From contig NZ_CP120742.1 of NCBI RefSeq assembly GCF_029581275.1, positions 153,501 to 217,500 on the forward strand: 64,000 bases of DNA, given 5' to 3'. The DNA is from Micromonospora sp. WMMD1155. Lineage in GTDB: Bacteria; Actinomycetota; Actinomycetes; Mycobacteriales; Micromonosporaceae. Of this stretch, positions 33,130 through 46,776 are shown piece after piece; positions within the stretch are counted from its first letter, which is position 1; the number at the start of each line of letters is the position of its first letter. The notes beneath the pieces are model-generated. The model searched no databases. It was given only the letters and a program-made list of their open reading frames with translations, and had not been told where the DNA came from. Both the position numbers and the translations under genes were made by a program.

Positions 33130-34053
33130 CTACCGCTCCGACTGGGCGGCGATCACCTCGCGGGCCAGCTGACGGTAGTTACGTGCCCCGGAGGACGCCG
33201 GGTCCATCGTCGTGATGGGGGCACCGGCCACGGTGGACTCGGGGAACTTCACCGTCTTGGTGATGACCGTCTGGTAGACCTTGTCGCCGAACGCCTCGAC
33301 CACCCGCTGCAGCACCTGACGGCAGTGCGTGGTGCGGCTGTCGTACATGGTGGCGAGGATGCCTTCCAGCTCCAGGTCGAAGTTGAGCCGCTCGCGCACC
33401 TTGTCGATGGTGTCCAGCAGCAGGGCCACCCCGCGCAGGCTGAAGAACTCGCATTCGAGGGGGATGAGCACACCGTGCGCGACGGTCAACGCGTTGATCG
33501 CCAGCAGGCCGAGTGACGGCTGGCAGTCGATCAGGATGTAGTCGTACTCCTTGCGGACCGTGCGCAGCACCCGGGCCAGGGCCATCTCCCGGGCCACCTC
33601 GTTGACGAGCTGGATCTCGGCGGCGGAGAGGTCGATGTTGGCCGGCAGCAGGTGCAGGCCCGCCACGTCGGTCTTGATGAGGACGTCCTCGGCGGTCACG
33701 TCGTCCTGCATGAGCAGGTTGTAGACGGACAGGTCGAGGTTGTGCGGGTTGACGCCCAACCCGACCGAGAGCGCGCCCTGCGGGTCGAAGTCGACGAGCA
33801 GCACCTTGCGGCCGTACTCGGCGAGGGCCGCGCCCAGGTTGATCGTGGTGGTGGTCTTGCCGACGCCACCCTTCTGGTTGGCCATCGCGATGATGCGCGC
33901 GGGGCCGTGCCGGTCGGTGGGCATCGGCTCGGGGATGGGCTTGCGCATCGTGTAGGCGGCCGGATCCGCCGGACCCAGATCCGCGCCGAGCGTGGCCTGC
34001 TGCTCGCGGAGCTCCGACGTCCAGGTCTCGGCACGGTCACCGTTGCCTGCCAT
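33130..34053 (-). CDS. ParA-family ATPase
   Basis: The product is 307 residues. The deviant Walker A is AMANQKGGVGKTTTTINLGA, followed by LLVDFDPQGALSVGLG, then YDYILIDCQPSLGLLAINAL (Walker B), and VITKTVKFPESTVAGAPITT near the end. It belongs to the ParA/MinD superfamily and equals the ParA-like gene (Rv1708 type) that precedes scpA in actinobacteria. It is distinct from the oriC-linked parA. Its role is chromosome segregation or positioning of a cellular cargo; the exact one is not shown here. A 180-bp gap separates it from xerD. Confidence 0.93.
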   Translation of the reverse strand: MAGNGDRAETWTSELREQQATLGADLGPADPAAYTMRKPIPEPMPTDRHGPARIIAMANQKGGVGKTTTTINLGAALAEYGRKVLLVDFDPQGALSVGLGVNPHNLDLSVYNLLMQDDVTAEDVLIKTDVAGLHLLPANIDLSAAEIQLVNEVAREMALARVLRTVRKEYDYILIDCQPSLGLLAINALTVAHGVLIPLECEFFSLRGVALLLDTIDKVRERLNFDLELEGILATMYDSRTTHCRQVLQRVVEAFGDKVYQTVITKTVKFPESTVAGAPITTMDPASSGARNYRQLAREVIAAQSER

Positions 34054-34233
34054 GTCCTCGTTGCCCCCTCCCGACGACCCACCCGGCGTCGGAGCCGTCC
34101 GACGTCCTTCGCGGCGCCGCTGCGCACCCCGGTCGTGTCGCTCCAGGAGGTCCGCGCCGATGCCGACTGTACGCCACCGACCAGCAGGGGGTTCGGCACC
34201 GGCCCGGCGTGTCGGGTCCGACCGCGACCGGGT

Positions 34234-35199
34234 TCAGCCGCGGGCGCGTGGGTGGGCGGTGGCGTACACCTCACGCAGCCGCTCCACGGTGACCAACGTG
34301 TAGACCTGGGTGGTGGTCACCGACGCGTGGCCGAGCAACTCCTGGACCACCCGGACGTCGGCGCCGCCGTCGAGGAGATGGGTGGCGTACGAGTGCCGCA
34401 GGGTGTGCGGGGACACGGCGGCGGGCCCGTCGACCGGCAGCCCGGCCCGCTCGGCGGCGCGCCGCAGGATGCCCCAGGCGCCCTGGCGGGACAGCGCGCC
34501 GCCGCGGGCGTTGAGGAAGACCGCCGGGGTTCCCCGACCGGCGGCGGCCAATGTGGGGCGGGCCCGCACCAGGTAGGCGCGGACCGCGTCGACGGCGTAC
34601 CCGCCGATCGGCACCAGCCGCACCCGGCCGCCCTTGCCGCGCAGCACCACGGTGCCCTCGTCGGTGTCGAGGTCGTCCACGGCCGCGCCGACCGCCTCGG
34701 AGATCCGCGCGCCGGTGCCGTACAGGAACTCCAGCAACGCCCGGTCCCGCAGCGCACGGGGGGCGTCATCGCCGGTAGCGGCGACCGGGCCGGCGAGGTC
34801 CAGCAGCCGGGCCACGTCGTCGACCGGCAGGGCCCGGGGCAACCGGCGCGGCGGGGTGGGCGGGCGGACGTCACGGCTGGGGTCGGCCCCGGCCAGCCCT
34901 TCGCGCATCGCGAAGCGGTGCAGGCCGCGCACCGCGCTGGCCGCGCGGGCGGCGGACGAGACCGCCAGCGGCGGGTGCGCGTCGTCGCCCGCGCGCAGTC
35001 GCGCCAGGTGCGATTCGACCAGGCCGGGGCCGACCGACGCGAGGTCGGCGACCCCGGCGTCGGCGAGCGTCGTCAGATAGCGGTCCAGATCCCGGCGGTA
35101 CGAGGTGAGCGTGTTCGCGGAGAGGCCACGTTCGACGGTGAGGTGGTCGAGGTAACCGCGCACGGCGCGGCGCAACGCCGGCGCGGGCCCGGTGCCCAC
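34234..35199 (-). CDS. xerD: Chromosome-dimer tyrosine recombinase XerD
   Basis: This 321-residue recombinase acts at dif. The core-binding domain has [20 protein letters not shown] and [15 protein letters not shown]. The catalytic residues are in [20 protein letters not shown] (Arg), [20 protein letters not shown] (H-x-x-R), [15 protein letters not shown] (His and Tyr). The start is uncertain: GTG 35199 gives the usual length, and CTG 35226 is an alternative. The longer open frame further upstream is the shadow of ald. It lies about 40 bp after ald. Confidence 0.94.
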   Translation of the reverse strand: MGTGPAPALRRAVRGYLDHLTVERGLSANTLTSYRRDLDRYLTTLADAGVADLASVGPGLVESHLARLRAGDDAHPPLAVSSAARAASAVRGLHRFAMREGLAGADPSRDVRPPTPPRRLPRALPVDDVARLLDLAGPVAATGDDAPRALRDRALLEFLYGTGARISEAVGAAVDDLDTDEGTVVLRGKGGRVRLVPIGGYAVDAVRAYLVRARPTLAAAGRGTPAVFLNARGGALSRQGAWGILRRAAERAGLPVDGPAAVSPHTLRHSYATHLLDGGADVRVVQELLGHASVTTTQVYTLVTVERLREVYATAHPRARG

Positions 35200-35237
35200 G
35201 CCGGCGGCGTCCGTGCCGCTGGTCAGCTCGCCACCGC

Positions 35238-36353
35238 TCAGGCCAGCACCTCGGTCAGCGGGAGCACGTCCATGCCGTGCGCCTCGGCGACCGGGCCGTA
35301 GGTGACCCGACCGTCGTGGGTGTTCAGGCCCAGCGCCAGCGCCGGGTCGTTGCGCAGCGCCTGCCGCCACCCCTGGTTGGCCAGCTCCAGGGCGTACGGA
35401 AGGGTGACGTTGGTCAGCGCGTAGGTGCTGGTGTTCGGCACCGCGCCGGGCATGTTCGCCACGCAGTAGAAGATCGACTCGTGCACCTTGTAGACCGGGT
35501 CGGCGTGCGTGGTGGGGCGCGAGTCCTCGAAGCAGCCGCCCTGGTCGATGGCGATGTCGACGAGCACACTGCCCGGCTTCATCCGGGAGACCAGCTCGTT
35601 GCTGATCAGCTTCGGGGCCTTCGCACCGGGCACCAGCACCGCGCCGATGACCAGGTCGGCGTCGAGCACGGCCCGCTCGACCTCGTACGCGTTGGAGGCG
35701 ATGGTCTGCAGGTGACCCCGGTAGATGGCGTCGGCCGCGCGCAGCCGGGCGACGTTCTTGTCCAGCAGCAGCACCTCGGACTGCAGGCCCAGCGCGATCG
35801 CGGCGGCGTTCAGGCCGGACACGCCGGCGCCGATGACGACGGTCTTGGCCGCGTACACGCCGGAGACACCGCCGGGCAGCACACCCCGACCGCCACCGGT
35901 ACGCATCATGTAGAACGCGCCGACCTGCGGGGCGAGCCGACCGGCGACCTCGGACATCGGGGCGAGCAGCGGCAACGACCGGTCGGGCAGCTCCACCGTC
36001 TCGTACGCGATGCCGGTGACCCTGCGGTCGACCAGCGCGTCGGTGCACTCCTTGGAGGCGGCCAGGTGCAGGTAGGTGAAGAGCACCTGCCCCTCGCGCA
36101 TCCGGTGGTACTCCTCCGCGATCGGCTCCTTGACCTTGAGCACCAGCTCGGCGGTCTCCCACACCTCGTCGGCGGTGGCCAGGATCTTCGCGCCGGCGGC
36201 GGCGAACTCCTCGTCGGTGATGCTGGAGCCCTCACCGGCGCCGGACTCGACGAAGACCTGGTGGCCGCTGCGGGTGAACTCGTTGACGCCCGCCGGCGTG
36301 ATCGCCACGCGGTACTCGTGGTTCTTGACCTCGCGTGGGATTCCGACCTTCAC
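35238..36353 (-). CDS. ald: Alanine dehydrogenase
   Basis: The product is 371 residues, the normal length, starting [20 protein letters not shown] (GTG 36353, with AGAGG 10 bases upstream). The nucleotide-binding loop is [20 protein letters not shown]. The substrate Lys and His lie in [11 protein letters not shown] and [34 protein letters not shown] is another family signature. It interconverts L-alanine and pyruvate with NAD. A palindrome lies about 150 bp upstream (36507-36523), a possible operator for an AldR-type regulator. The ald gene between xerD and NUDIX/pyrG is common in Streptomyces-like genomes. Confidence 0.96.
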   Translation of the reverse strand: MKVGIPREVKNHEYRVAITPAGVNEFTRSGHQVFVESGAGEGSSITDEEFAAAGAKILATADEVWETAELVLKVKEPIAEEYHRMREGQVLFTYLHLAASKECTDALVDRRVTGIAYETVELPDRSLPLLAPMSEVAGRLAPQVGAFYMMRTGGGRGVLPGGVSGVYAAKTVVIGAGVSGLNAAAIALGLQSEVLLLDKNVARLRAADAIYRGHLQTIASNAYEVERAVLDADLVIGAVLVPGAKAPKLISNELVSRMKPGSVLVDIAIDQGGCFEDSRPTTHADPVYKVHESIFYCVANMPGAVPNTSTYALTNVTLPYALELANQGWRQALRNDPALALGLNTHDGRVTYGPVAEAHGMDVLPLTEVLA

Positions 36354-36506
36354 GATGCAGACACCTCTCTTCGGGGCCGCTCTCCCCCGACTGCTCGGTG
36401 CCGCAGCGGCCCCTTTGCCACCGCGGTCCACCGGTCCCGCCGGCGGCAGTCTAGGCGTGCTCCGCGCCGCCGAGAGCCAGCACAGTGACATCCGGTGCCC
36501 GAGTGT

Positions 36507-36523
36507 CCTGACGATCTGTCAGG
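36507..36523. promoter_or_regulatory. Palindrome upstream of ald
   Basis: CCTGACGATCTGTCAGG is a 6-5-6 inverted repeat, and a further GTCAGGAC lies at 36562-36569. It sits in the 293-bp region between the divergent ald and TM2 genes and may bind an ald regulator. Confidence 0.4.
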
Positions 36524-36646
36524 CATCGAACCGGATTCGGCGGCGGATGGTCGCCTCAGCCGTCAGGACAGTGTTCGACCATCATCGTCCCACTTGTCGG
36601 GTGGCGCTGCGGACAGCGGACAAGTGGATCACTAGTGTGTCCGCCC

Positions 36647-36919
36647 ATGACCACTCCTCCTTACCAGCCCGGTTACCCCCAGCCGGGCTACCCGCAGGGC
36701 GTCTCCGACAAGAGCAAGGTCGTCGCCGGGGTCCTCGGCATCCTGCTCGGCTTCTTCGGCGCCGGCCGGTTCTACATCGGCGACATCAAGATCGGTGTCC
36801 TCCAGCTCGTCGTGAGTGTCTGCACCCTCGGCTTCGGCAGCATCTGGGGCCTCATCGACGGCATCCTCATCCTGGTCAACGGCGGCACCGACGCGCAGGG
36901 CCGACCGCTGCGCGACTGA
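36647..36919 (+). CDS. TM2-domain small membrane protein
   Basis: The 90-residue product starts with a Pro/Tyr/Gln-rich tail (MTTPPYQPGYPQPGYPQGVS) and then the TM2 domain: two membrane helices, the first running through VVAGVLGILLGFFGAGRFYI, then GDIKIGVLQLVVSVC and a second helix with FGSIWGLIDGILILVNGGTD. The GRFYIG and DG motifs are the family signature. Function is unknown. There is no clear ribosome site, and TAGTGT at 36632-36637 could be a -10 box giving a leaderless transcript. A shared terminator follows. Confidence 0.88.
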   Translation: MTTPPYQPGYPQPGYPQGVSDKSKVVAGVLGILLGFFGAGRFYIGDIKIGVLQLVVSVCTLGFGSIWGLIDGILILVNGGTDAQGRPLRD

Positions 36920-36934
36920 TCCACCAGACGACGA

Positions 36935-36968
36935 ACAGGGGTCCCGCGGCTGACCGCGGGGCCCCTGT
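36935..36968. terminator. Bidirectional hairpin between TM2 and NUDIX genes
   Basis: ACAGGGGTCCCGCGG (36935-36949) pairs with CCGCGGGGCCCCTGT (36954-36968), with one T-G pair, around CTGA. It separates two convergent genes. Confidence 0.8.
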
Positions 36969-37006
36969 CGTCGTACTCCCTCACCGGTGCGAACCGGCGG
37001 CGATGC

Positions 37007-37612
37007 TCAGCGGGGCAGCGGCGCGTCCGCCCGACGCAGCGTCGACCAACCGGTGTCCCGGGAGCGGGCCGCGGCGAGCAGCCCGGCCACCGCGGACGCG
37101 TTGGTGATCTCACCGGCCAGGACCATCGCGACGGCCTCGTCCAGGTCGATGCGGACGACCTGGAGGTCGGCCTCCTCGTCGTGGCGCTCGTGGCGCTCGT
37201 CGGCCGGCACCTCGCCGATGTCCCGGGCCAGGAAGACCCGCACCACCTCGTTGGTGAACCCCGGCGAGCTGTGCAGGTCGACGAGCACGTCGACCTGGCC
37301 GGCGGTGAGATCCGCCTCCTCGGCCAGCTCCCGCAACGCGGCGGCCGGCAACTCCTCACCGGAGACGTCCATCAGCCCGGCGGGCAGCTCCCACAGGTGC
37401 CGCCCCACCGGGTGCCGGTACTGCCGGATCAGCACCACCTGACCGGCGTCGTCGAGCGCCACCACGGCCACCGCACCGACGTGCCGGACCAGGTCCCGCA
37501 CCCCGGTCCCGCCGCCCGGCATGGTCACCTCCTCGGTGACCACGTCGAAGATCCGCCCCCGGTAGCGCTCCTGCCGGGACCGCACCTCGTAGCGGTGCTC
37601 CACCCCGCTCAC
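37007..37612 (-). CDS. NUDIX hydrolase, ADP-ribose pyrophosphatase type
   Basis: This 201-residue protein carries a complete NUDIX box: GLMDVSGEELPAAALRELAE, continuing EADL, fits G-x5-E-x7-REUxEE. Upstream are VSFR-like strands (VVLIRQYRHPVGRHLWELPA). VGRHLWELPAG is typical of ADP-ribose pyrophosphatases (Rv1700 type), which lie next to pyrG in actinobacteria. It would hydrolyse ADP-ribose or a related nucleotide sugar, requiring Mg. The pyrG stop lies 77 bp upstream, so the two may be co-transcribed. Confidence 0.93.
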   Translation of the reverse strand: MSGVEHRYEVRSRQERYRGRIFDVVTEEVTMPGGGTGVRDLVRHVGAVAVVALDDAGQVVLIRQYRHPVGRHLWELPAGLMDVSGEELPAAALRELAEEADLTAGQVDVLVDLHSSPGFTNEVVRVFLARDIGEVPADERHERHDEEADLQVVRIDLDEAVAMVLAGEITNASAVAGLLAAARSRDTGWSTLRRADAPLPR

Positions 37613-37688
37613 GCCGTCGCCTCGATGCGCTCGACGACGGCGCGAGGCGCCACGCTGCTGAGCCTGATGATTCGCTCGCCGCGCTCGC

Positions 37689-39467
<1,779 letters not shown>

Positions 39468-39603
39468 TCATGCAGACCGCCGTGCTCGATCAGCAAAGTG
39501 ATCACGCGATCCACGGGATTCGACGGTAACACCTCCCAGGCGGGTACTCGCAGGCCGCACCCCGGCTACGACACCTGCGGGTCATCCGGACGAGGTCCGG
39601 CGC

Positions 39604-42008
<2,405 letters not shown>

Positions 42009-42009
<1 letters not shown>

Positions 42010-43178
42010 CACCGGTGTCCCGTTCTGGGGGCGTCGGAGCCCGGGGTGGCTGCCGGGCCGCCGCGGTCGGCGCCCAGCTCGGCGTAGAGGGCGGCCAGCA
42101 CGGCCACGGTGTCCGTCTCGGTCGGCCACGTCGCGGCTCGTTCCGCGCCACGGCGGCCCAGCTCGGCCCGGGCCGCCGGGTCGTCCAGCAGCGCCCGGAC
42201 CGCCGCGTCGACCGCGTCGACGTCCCCGGCGGGGATCAGCGTGGCGGCGTCGCCGACCAGGTCCGGCAGCCCGCCGACAGCGGTCGCGACCAGGGGTACG
42301 CCGGCGCGCAACGCCTCCTGCGCGAAGAGCTGCCGGGCCTCCCAGTCGCTGGTCACCACCGCGAGGTCGGCACCGGCGAGCAGGTCGGCCACGTCGGTGC
42401 GGTGCCCCAGCAGGGTCACCGGGGCGCGGGCCGCCGAGGTCCGCGCGGCCAGCGGCAGATACGCCGGCCCACTGCCCGCGATCACCACGACCGGCGGTGG
42501 GGTACGCGTCCGCCAGCGGGCCGCCGCGTCGATCAGCACGTCGTAGCGCTTCTGCGGGTGCAGCCGACCGACCGAGAGGATCAACGGCTGGTCCGGGCGC
42601 ACCCCGAACTCGGCGCGGACCGCCGCCGGACGTCGACGTGGCGCGGGCAGCGTCGGCGCGGCGACCGGGGCGAGCCGGGCGTCGGCGGCACCCAGCGCGG
42701 CGGCTCGGGAGACCAGGTCCATGGACGCGCCGAGGGCCACCCGCGCACCCCGGGCCACCACGCGTTCCACGAGTCGGGACACCCCGCCGCGCAGGCCGCC
42801 CGCGAGCACCGCGTTGTGCCAGGTGACGATCAGCGGCGCGGCCGGACGGGCCAGCACGGCGACCAACCCGGCCCGCAGACCGTGGGCGTGCACGACGTCG
42901 ACCCGCGTGGCGGTGAGGACCCGGCGCAGGGTGAGCACCGCCCGGGTGTCGGCCGGCGTCGGGCTGGCCGGGATCTCCACCGGCTCGAAACGCGCGCCGA
43001 CAGCGGTGAAGTCGAACTGCTCCTGGGTGGCCGCCGGTCCGCAGACCAGGACGGATGCGCCCCCGGCGACGAGGCCACGGGCCACCGACCGGACGTGCTG
43101 GCCGACCCCGCCGGTGCTGGACGCGAGCACCAACGCGACGGTGCCCGACCACCCGGCGGACAGAGCTGGCTCAGTCAT
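42009..43178 (-). CDS. GT-B fold glycosyltransferase (GT4-like)
   Basis: This 389-residue enzyme has an N-terminal acceptor domain (TVALVLASSTGGVGQHVRSV) and a C-terminal nucleotide-sugar domain: LILSVGRLHPQKRYDVLIDA, VVIAGSGPAYLPL, VTLLGHRTDVADLLAGADLA and FAQEALRAGVPLVATAVGGL, the E-x7-E area of GT4 enzymes. The sugar and acceptor cannot be told from sequence. Its start overlaps the murJ stop and its stop overlaps the next gene, so it belongs to one envelope-synthesis transcript. Confidence 0.92.
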
Positions 43179-44863
43179 CGCGTCGCCGTCTCCTTCCCAT
43201 CGCCCCGCTCCGGGGAGACCGCACCGGGCGTCGGACCGCCACCCCGCGGCCCGCGCCGACCCAGCCGCCGCAGCACCCCGGCGAGCAGTGGCGCCACGTC
43301 CCGCCGGTCGACGAACCAGAGCACGGCGAGGAACACCGCCCCAACCAGAGCCCCGGACAGCATGCCCTGACCGAGTGCCGCCGCCATCGTCGGGGTGCCG
43401 CCGCCCGGCGCGTCGAGCAGAAGGCCGAGGCCCAGCCCGGCGAGCGCGGCGAGCACACCGGCCAGCACACCGGCGGCCGAGGCCCGCGCCGCACCGGCCA
43501 GCGCCGGTCGACCCGCGCTGCGCCGCACCGCCACCAGCAGCAACGCCCCGAGCACCAGCATCCCCACCGAGTTGGCCGACGTCACCGCGAACACCCGGTC
43601 CCGCAGCGGCAGCAACGCGCCGAACAGCACGACGACGACCGGCACCACCAGGAAACCGACAGCGGTGGCGGCGGTCGCCGCCCGGGTCTCCCCCCGCGCG
43701 TAGAGCGCCCGGGTGAGCACCGCGAACAGCCCGTAACCGACCAGGCCGGGGGCGTACCCGATGATCGCGGCGGCGGCCGTGGACGCGGTGGACGCCGGGA
43801 AGAAGAAGTGCCCGACCGGGCCGGCGGTGCCGATCAACGCCGCGGTGCCGAGGCAACTGAACAGCAGCACCCCGCGCACGGCCGGCGCCAACGTCGCCCG
43901 GTAGGTGTCCTCGTCACCGGCGGCCCGCGCCGCCGCCAGCGTCGGGTACGCCGCGATGGCCAGCGGCACCGCCAGCACCGCCCACGGCAACAGGTAGACG
44001 GTCTGTGCCAGGTTGTAGACACCCGGGTTGCTCCGCGCACCGGCGGTGACCTGGTTCAGGCTGACGATCAGGGCGATCTGCTGCGTGGTGACGGTGACCG
44101 CGCCGGCCACCGCCAGCCCGCCGACGCGGGCCCGCGCGTCGGCCGGGAACCCGAACCCGGGCCGCAGCCCCAGGCGCAGTCGGCTGACCGGGACGAGCAG
44201 GGACAACGACAGCACCACCACACCGAGTGTCGTGCCGGCCGACAGCAGCAACTCGCCACCGGGGCTCACCCCGCCGACTGTCGCGTTGCGGCCCTGCGTG
44301 GCGGTGAACCCCAGGTAGACGACGATCACGGTGAGGCTGGACAGCAGCGGCGCGAGCACCGGCCAGGCGAAGCGCCGGTGTGCCTGGAGCACCCCGGTGA
44401 GCACGATGCCCACCCCGTACAGCGGCAACTGGGGTGCGAAGACCCGCAACATCCGGATGCCGCTCTGCTGCTGGGCGGCGGTCAGGTGGTGCCCGAGCGA
44501 CTCGACCACCGGCTCGGCGAGCAGCACCACCAGCACCGCGAGCGGCACCAGCAGGGCCAGCGTCCAGGTCAGCAGCGCACCGGTGGTCCGGGCGACGGTC
44601 GCCCGGTCACCGACCGCGACCGCCCCGGCCAGCAGCGGCACGACGAGGCTGGCCAGCGCCCCACCGGCGACGATCTCGAAGATGAAGTTCGGTACCGCGT
44701 TGGCCACCACGTAGGTACCACCGAGATCGGTGGTCCCCAGGGTCCAGGTGAACACGGCGGTGCGGCCGAAACCGGCCAGCCGGCTGGCCACGGTGAGGAC
44801 GGCGATGAGCGCGGCTGCCCCGGCCAACCGGCCGGCGCCGACGAGGGGGGCCGGTCGGGTCAC
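43175..44863 (-). CDS. murJ: Lipid II flippase MurJ (MviN family)
   Basis: This 562-residue polytopic protein has about 14 helices. Family features include ASRLAGFGRTAVFTWTLGTT, the conserved periplasmic-cavity region VVANAVPNFIFEIVAGGALA, and GVYNLAQTVYLLPWAVLAVP, then LAIAAYPTLAAARA. It moves the peptidoglycan precursor across the membrane. Unlike the mycobacterial MurJ it lacks a long C-terminal kinase-like extension and ends in a short basic tail. It is 4 bp coupled to the glycosyltransferase. Confidence 0.93.
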   Translation of the reverse strand: MTRPAPLVGAGRLAGAAALIAVLTVASRLAGFGRTAVFTWTLGTTDLGGTYVVANAVPNFIFEIVAGGALASLVVPLLAGAVAVGDRATVARTTGALLTWTLALLVPLAVLVVLLAEPVVESLGHHLTAAQQQSGIRMLRVFAPQLPLYGVGIVLTGVLQAHRRFAWPVLAPLLSSLTVIVVYLGFTATQGRNATVGGVSPGGELLLSAGTTLGVVVLSLSLLVPVSRLRLGLRPGFGFPADARARVGGLAVAGAVTVTTQQIALIVSLNQVTAGARSNPGVYNLAQTVYLLPWAVLAVPLAIAAYPTLAAARAAGDEDTYRATLAPAVRGVLLFSCLGTAALIGTAGPVGHFFFPASTASTAAAAIIGYAPGLVGYGLFAVLTRALYARGETRAATAATAVGFLVVPVVVVLFGALLPLRDRVFAVTSANSVGMLVLGALLLVAVRRSAGRPALAGAARASAAGVLAGVLAALAGLGLGLLLDAPGGGTPTMAAALGQGMLSGALVGAVFLAVLWFVDRRDVAPLLAGVLRRLGRRGPRGGGPTPGAVSPERGDGKETATR

Positions 44864-44864
44864 G

Positions 44865-45731
44865 TCAGTCGGCGCGTCGGCCCAGTGCGTCGAGCTCCCG
44901 CAACCCCGGGGTCCGCTGGATCACCGCCGTGAAGCTGACCTTCTCGCTGGCGGCGGTGAGCCCGGCCAGCACCGCGAGCAGACCCGCCCGCCCGAGCGGG
45001 CCGGTACGGGCGGCGAGCGCGACACCGAGCACCGCCCCGAGCGCGTTCGCGCCGCTGTCGCCGAGCATCACGTCCTCGGCGAGGTCGTCGCCGAGCAGAC
45101 CGGCGGCGGCTCCGGCGGCGCCCGCGGCGATCCCGCCGTGCGGGCCACCGGCCAACGGCGCGGCGAGCAGCAGACCGGACTTGATCGCCCGACCCGGTCG
45201 CAGGTCGAGCAGGTTGAGCAGGTTGGCCGTGCCGGCGATGACCCCGGCGCCGAGGAGCACGTCGACGCCCCGACCGAACGCGCCGTGACGCTGCCGACGC
45301 GGATGCGCCGCGACCCGGCGGTCGGCGGCCAGCAGCGCCGCCGCGCCCAGCCCGGCGGCGCCCACCCCGGCGACCTTGACCAGACCGGCGGTGACCCGCC
45401 CCTCGCGCAACGCGGCGAGGTGCCCGGCGAAGCCCTTCGCCGCCTTCTGCTCCGGCCGCGCGCCGACCACGTCGTCGTACAGACCGACGGCGCCCGCACC
45501 GAGACCGGCGACCACCGCCGCCCCACCGGACGCGCCGCCGGTCGCACCGAACGCGCCGACGGCCGCCGCGCCCCCGGCCAGCGCCGGACCGGCGGCCAGG
45601 CTGACCGTGCGGCCACGGAAGTTGGTGCGCTCCAACGCCGGCCCCGCCGGCGAGCTGCGGACCTCACGCAGCGCGTAGCGGGCCACCGCCGCGCCGGCGC
45701 CGGCGAGCAGCAGCCGACCCAACGTGCTCAT
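44865..45731 (-). CDS. MraY/WecA-type integral membrane protein
   Basis: The product is 288 residues, starting at ATG 45731 (a GTG 18 bases earlier is also open). It has around eight helices rich in Ala and Gly. Blocks resembling the UDP-GlcNAc/MurNAc phosphotransferase family are NFRGRTVSLAAG, GLYDDVVGARPEQKAAKGFA, TANLLNLLDLRPGRAIKSGL and MLGDSGANALGAVLGVALAA. The Asp-Asp pair and the N-x-x-N/D motif of MraY are present in degenerate form. Substrate is unknown. It lies between murJ and mctB, so an envelope glycan role is likely, but it could be a non-catalytic paralogue. Confidence 0.72.
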   Translation of the reverse strand: MSTLGRLLLAGAGAAVARYALREVRSSPAGPALERTNFRGRTVSLAAGPALAGGAAAVGAFGATGGASGGAAVVAGLGAGAVGLYDDVVGARPEQKAAKGFAGHLAALREGRVTAGLVKVAGVGAAGLGAAALLAADRRVAAHPRRQRHGAFGRGVDVLLGAGVIAGTANLLNLLDLRPGRAIKSGLLLAAPLAGGPHGGIAAGAAGAAAGLLGDDLAEDVMLGDSGANALGAVLGVALAARTGPLGRAGLLAVLAGLTAASEKVSFTAVIQRTPGLRELDALGRRAD

Positions 45732-45804
45732 GCCGCCACCCCGCCGCACCGCACGCTCGCCCGCCCACCTACGTCGGATCCGGACACCCGGTTACGTCGT
45801 TCGC

Positions 45805-46749
45805 TCACTGGGGCAGTCTAGGCAACAGCCCGGAGGCGGCGTTGTCACCGACGCCGTACTGCCCGGCCTTCTTCTCGACGAGCTGCTGCACCAGGGCGAG
45901 GGCGCTCACGAACTGACCCTGCCCGGTGTTGGCGTTGTCGACGGTCGAGATGGTCTGGGCGAGCACCGGGTCACCCCGGACCACGGACACCAGGTTGCCG
46001 CCGACGGAGCCGTTGCCGGCGACCACGATCGAACCGGTCCGGTCGAACTGCTCGGCGATCTTGACCACCGACTCGTCCCGCTTCTCGGAGTCCTTGTCGA
46101 CGTACGGCTGACCGCTGACCACCACGACCGCCTCCGCCGAGCCGGTGACCTTGTTGCTGTCGGTGGTCAGGTAACCCGCGTTGTTGTACGCGGCGAGCAC
46201 CGCCCGCCGGTCGGCGTCGCTGACCGGCGCGACGCCCTGGGCCCGGTCCAGCAGGACGCTGGCCAGCAGCGCGCTGGACGTCTCCACCCCGTGACCGTTA
46301 CCCGGCAGGCCGGTGGTCTGCGCGGTCGGACGGGCCGCGGTGACGGCCAACTCCAGCAGGTTGGAGTTGTTGTCCGGGTTGACGAACTTGTCCTGCAGGT
46401 CGACCCGACCGGTGATGGTGGCCCCGGCGAGCTGGAGCTTCTTGAGCACGCCCTCGGTGTGGTCGCGACCGTTGGGCAGGCTGAGCACCACCACCCGACG
46501 CCCGGTGAGGGTGCCCGGCAGGACGACCTGGGACACCTCCTCGGCGAACTCCTCCTCCAGCCCGAGCTGCTTCTCCATGTTGCTGACCGTCTGACGCCAG
46601 TGCTGGTTGTCCTTGCGCAGACCGGTGACCTGCCCCTCCAGCGAGTCGGCGACGGGGCCGTTGAGAGCGGCCGTGCCGACCACCAGGCCGATCGCCAGAG
46701 CCAGGAAGACCGCGGTGAGGGACACCACGTGGTAGCGGAAGTTGATCAC
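45805..46749 (-). CDS. steB: MctB/SteB-family membrane protein
   Basis: The product is 314 residues. An N-terminal membrane helix (MINFRYHVVSLTAVFLALAI, then GLVVGTAAL) is followed by a coiled coil (LEGQVTGLRKDNQHWRQTVS, NMEKQLGLEEEFAEEV) and a globular extracytoplasmic domain. This is the family of Rv1698 (MctB, reported as a copper-related channel) and of corynebacterial SteB, which works with SteA in cell separation. It lies 28 bp downstream of steA, as in those genomes. The gene name is used for homology and synteny only. Confidence 0.88.
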   Translation of the reverse strand: MINFRYHVVSLTAVFLALAIGLVVGTAALNGPVADSLEGQVTGLRKDNQHWRQTVSNMEKQLGLEEEFAEEVSQVVLPGTLTGRRVVVLSLPNGRDHTEGVLKKLQLAGATITGRVDLQDKFVNPDNNSNLLELAVTAARPTAQTTGLPGNGHGVETSSALLASVLLDRAQGVAPVSDADRRAVLAAYNNAGYLTTDSNKVTGSAEAVVVVSGQPYVDKDSEKRDESVVKIAEQFDRTGSIVVAGNGSVGGNLVSVVRGDPVLAQTISTVDNANTGQGQFVSALALVQQLVEKKAGQYGVGDNAASGLLPRLPQ

Positions 46750-46776
46750 GCTTGCAGCCTCTTGATCGGTCGGGAA

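Noticed and set aside
34234..36162. A 642-codon minus-strand frame.
   Set aside because: Only the C-terminal third is XerD; the rest is the shadow of ald.
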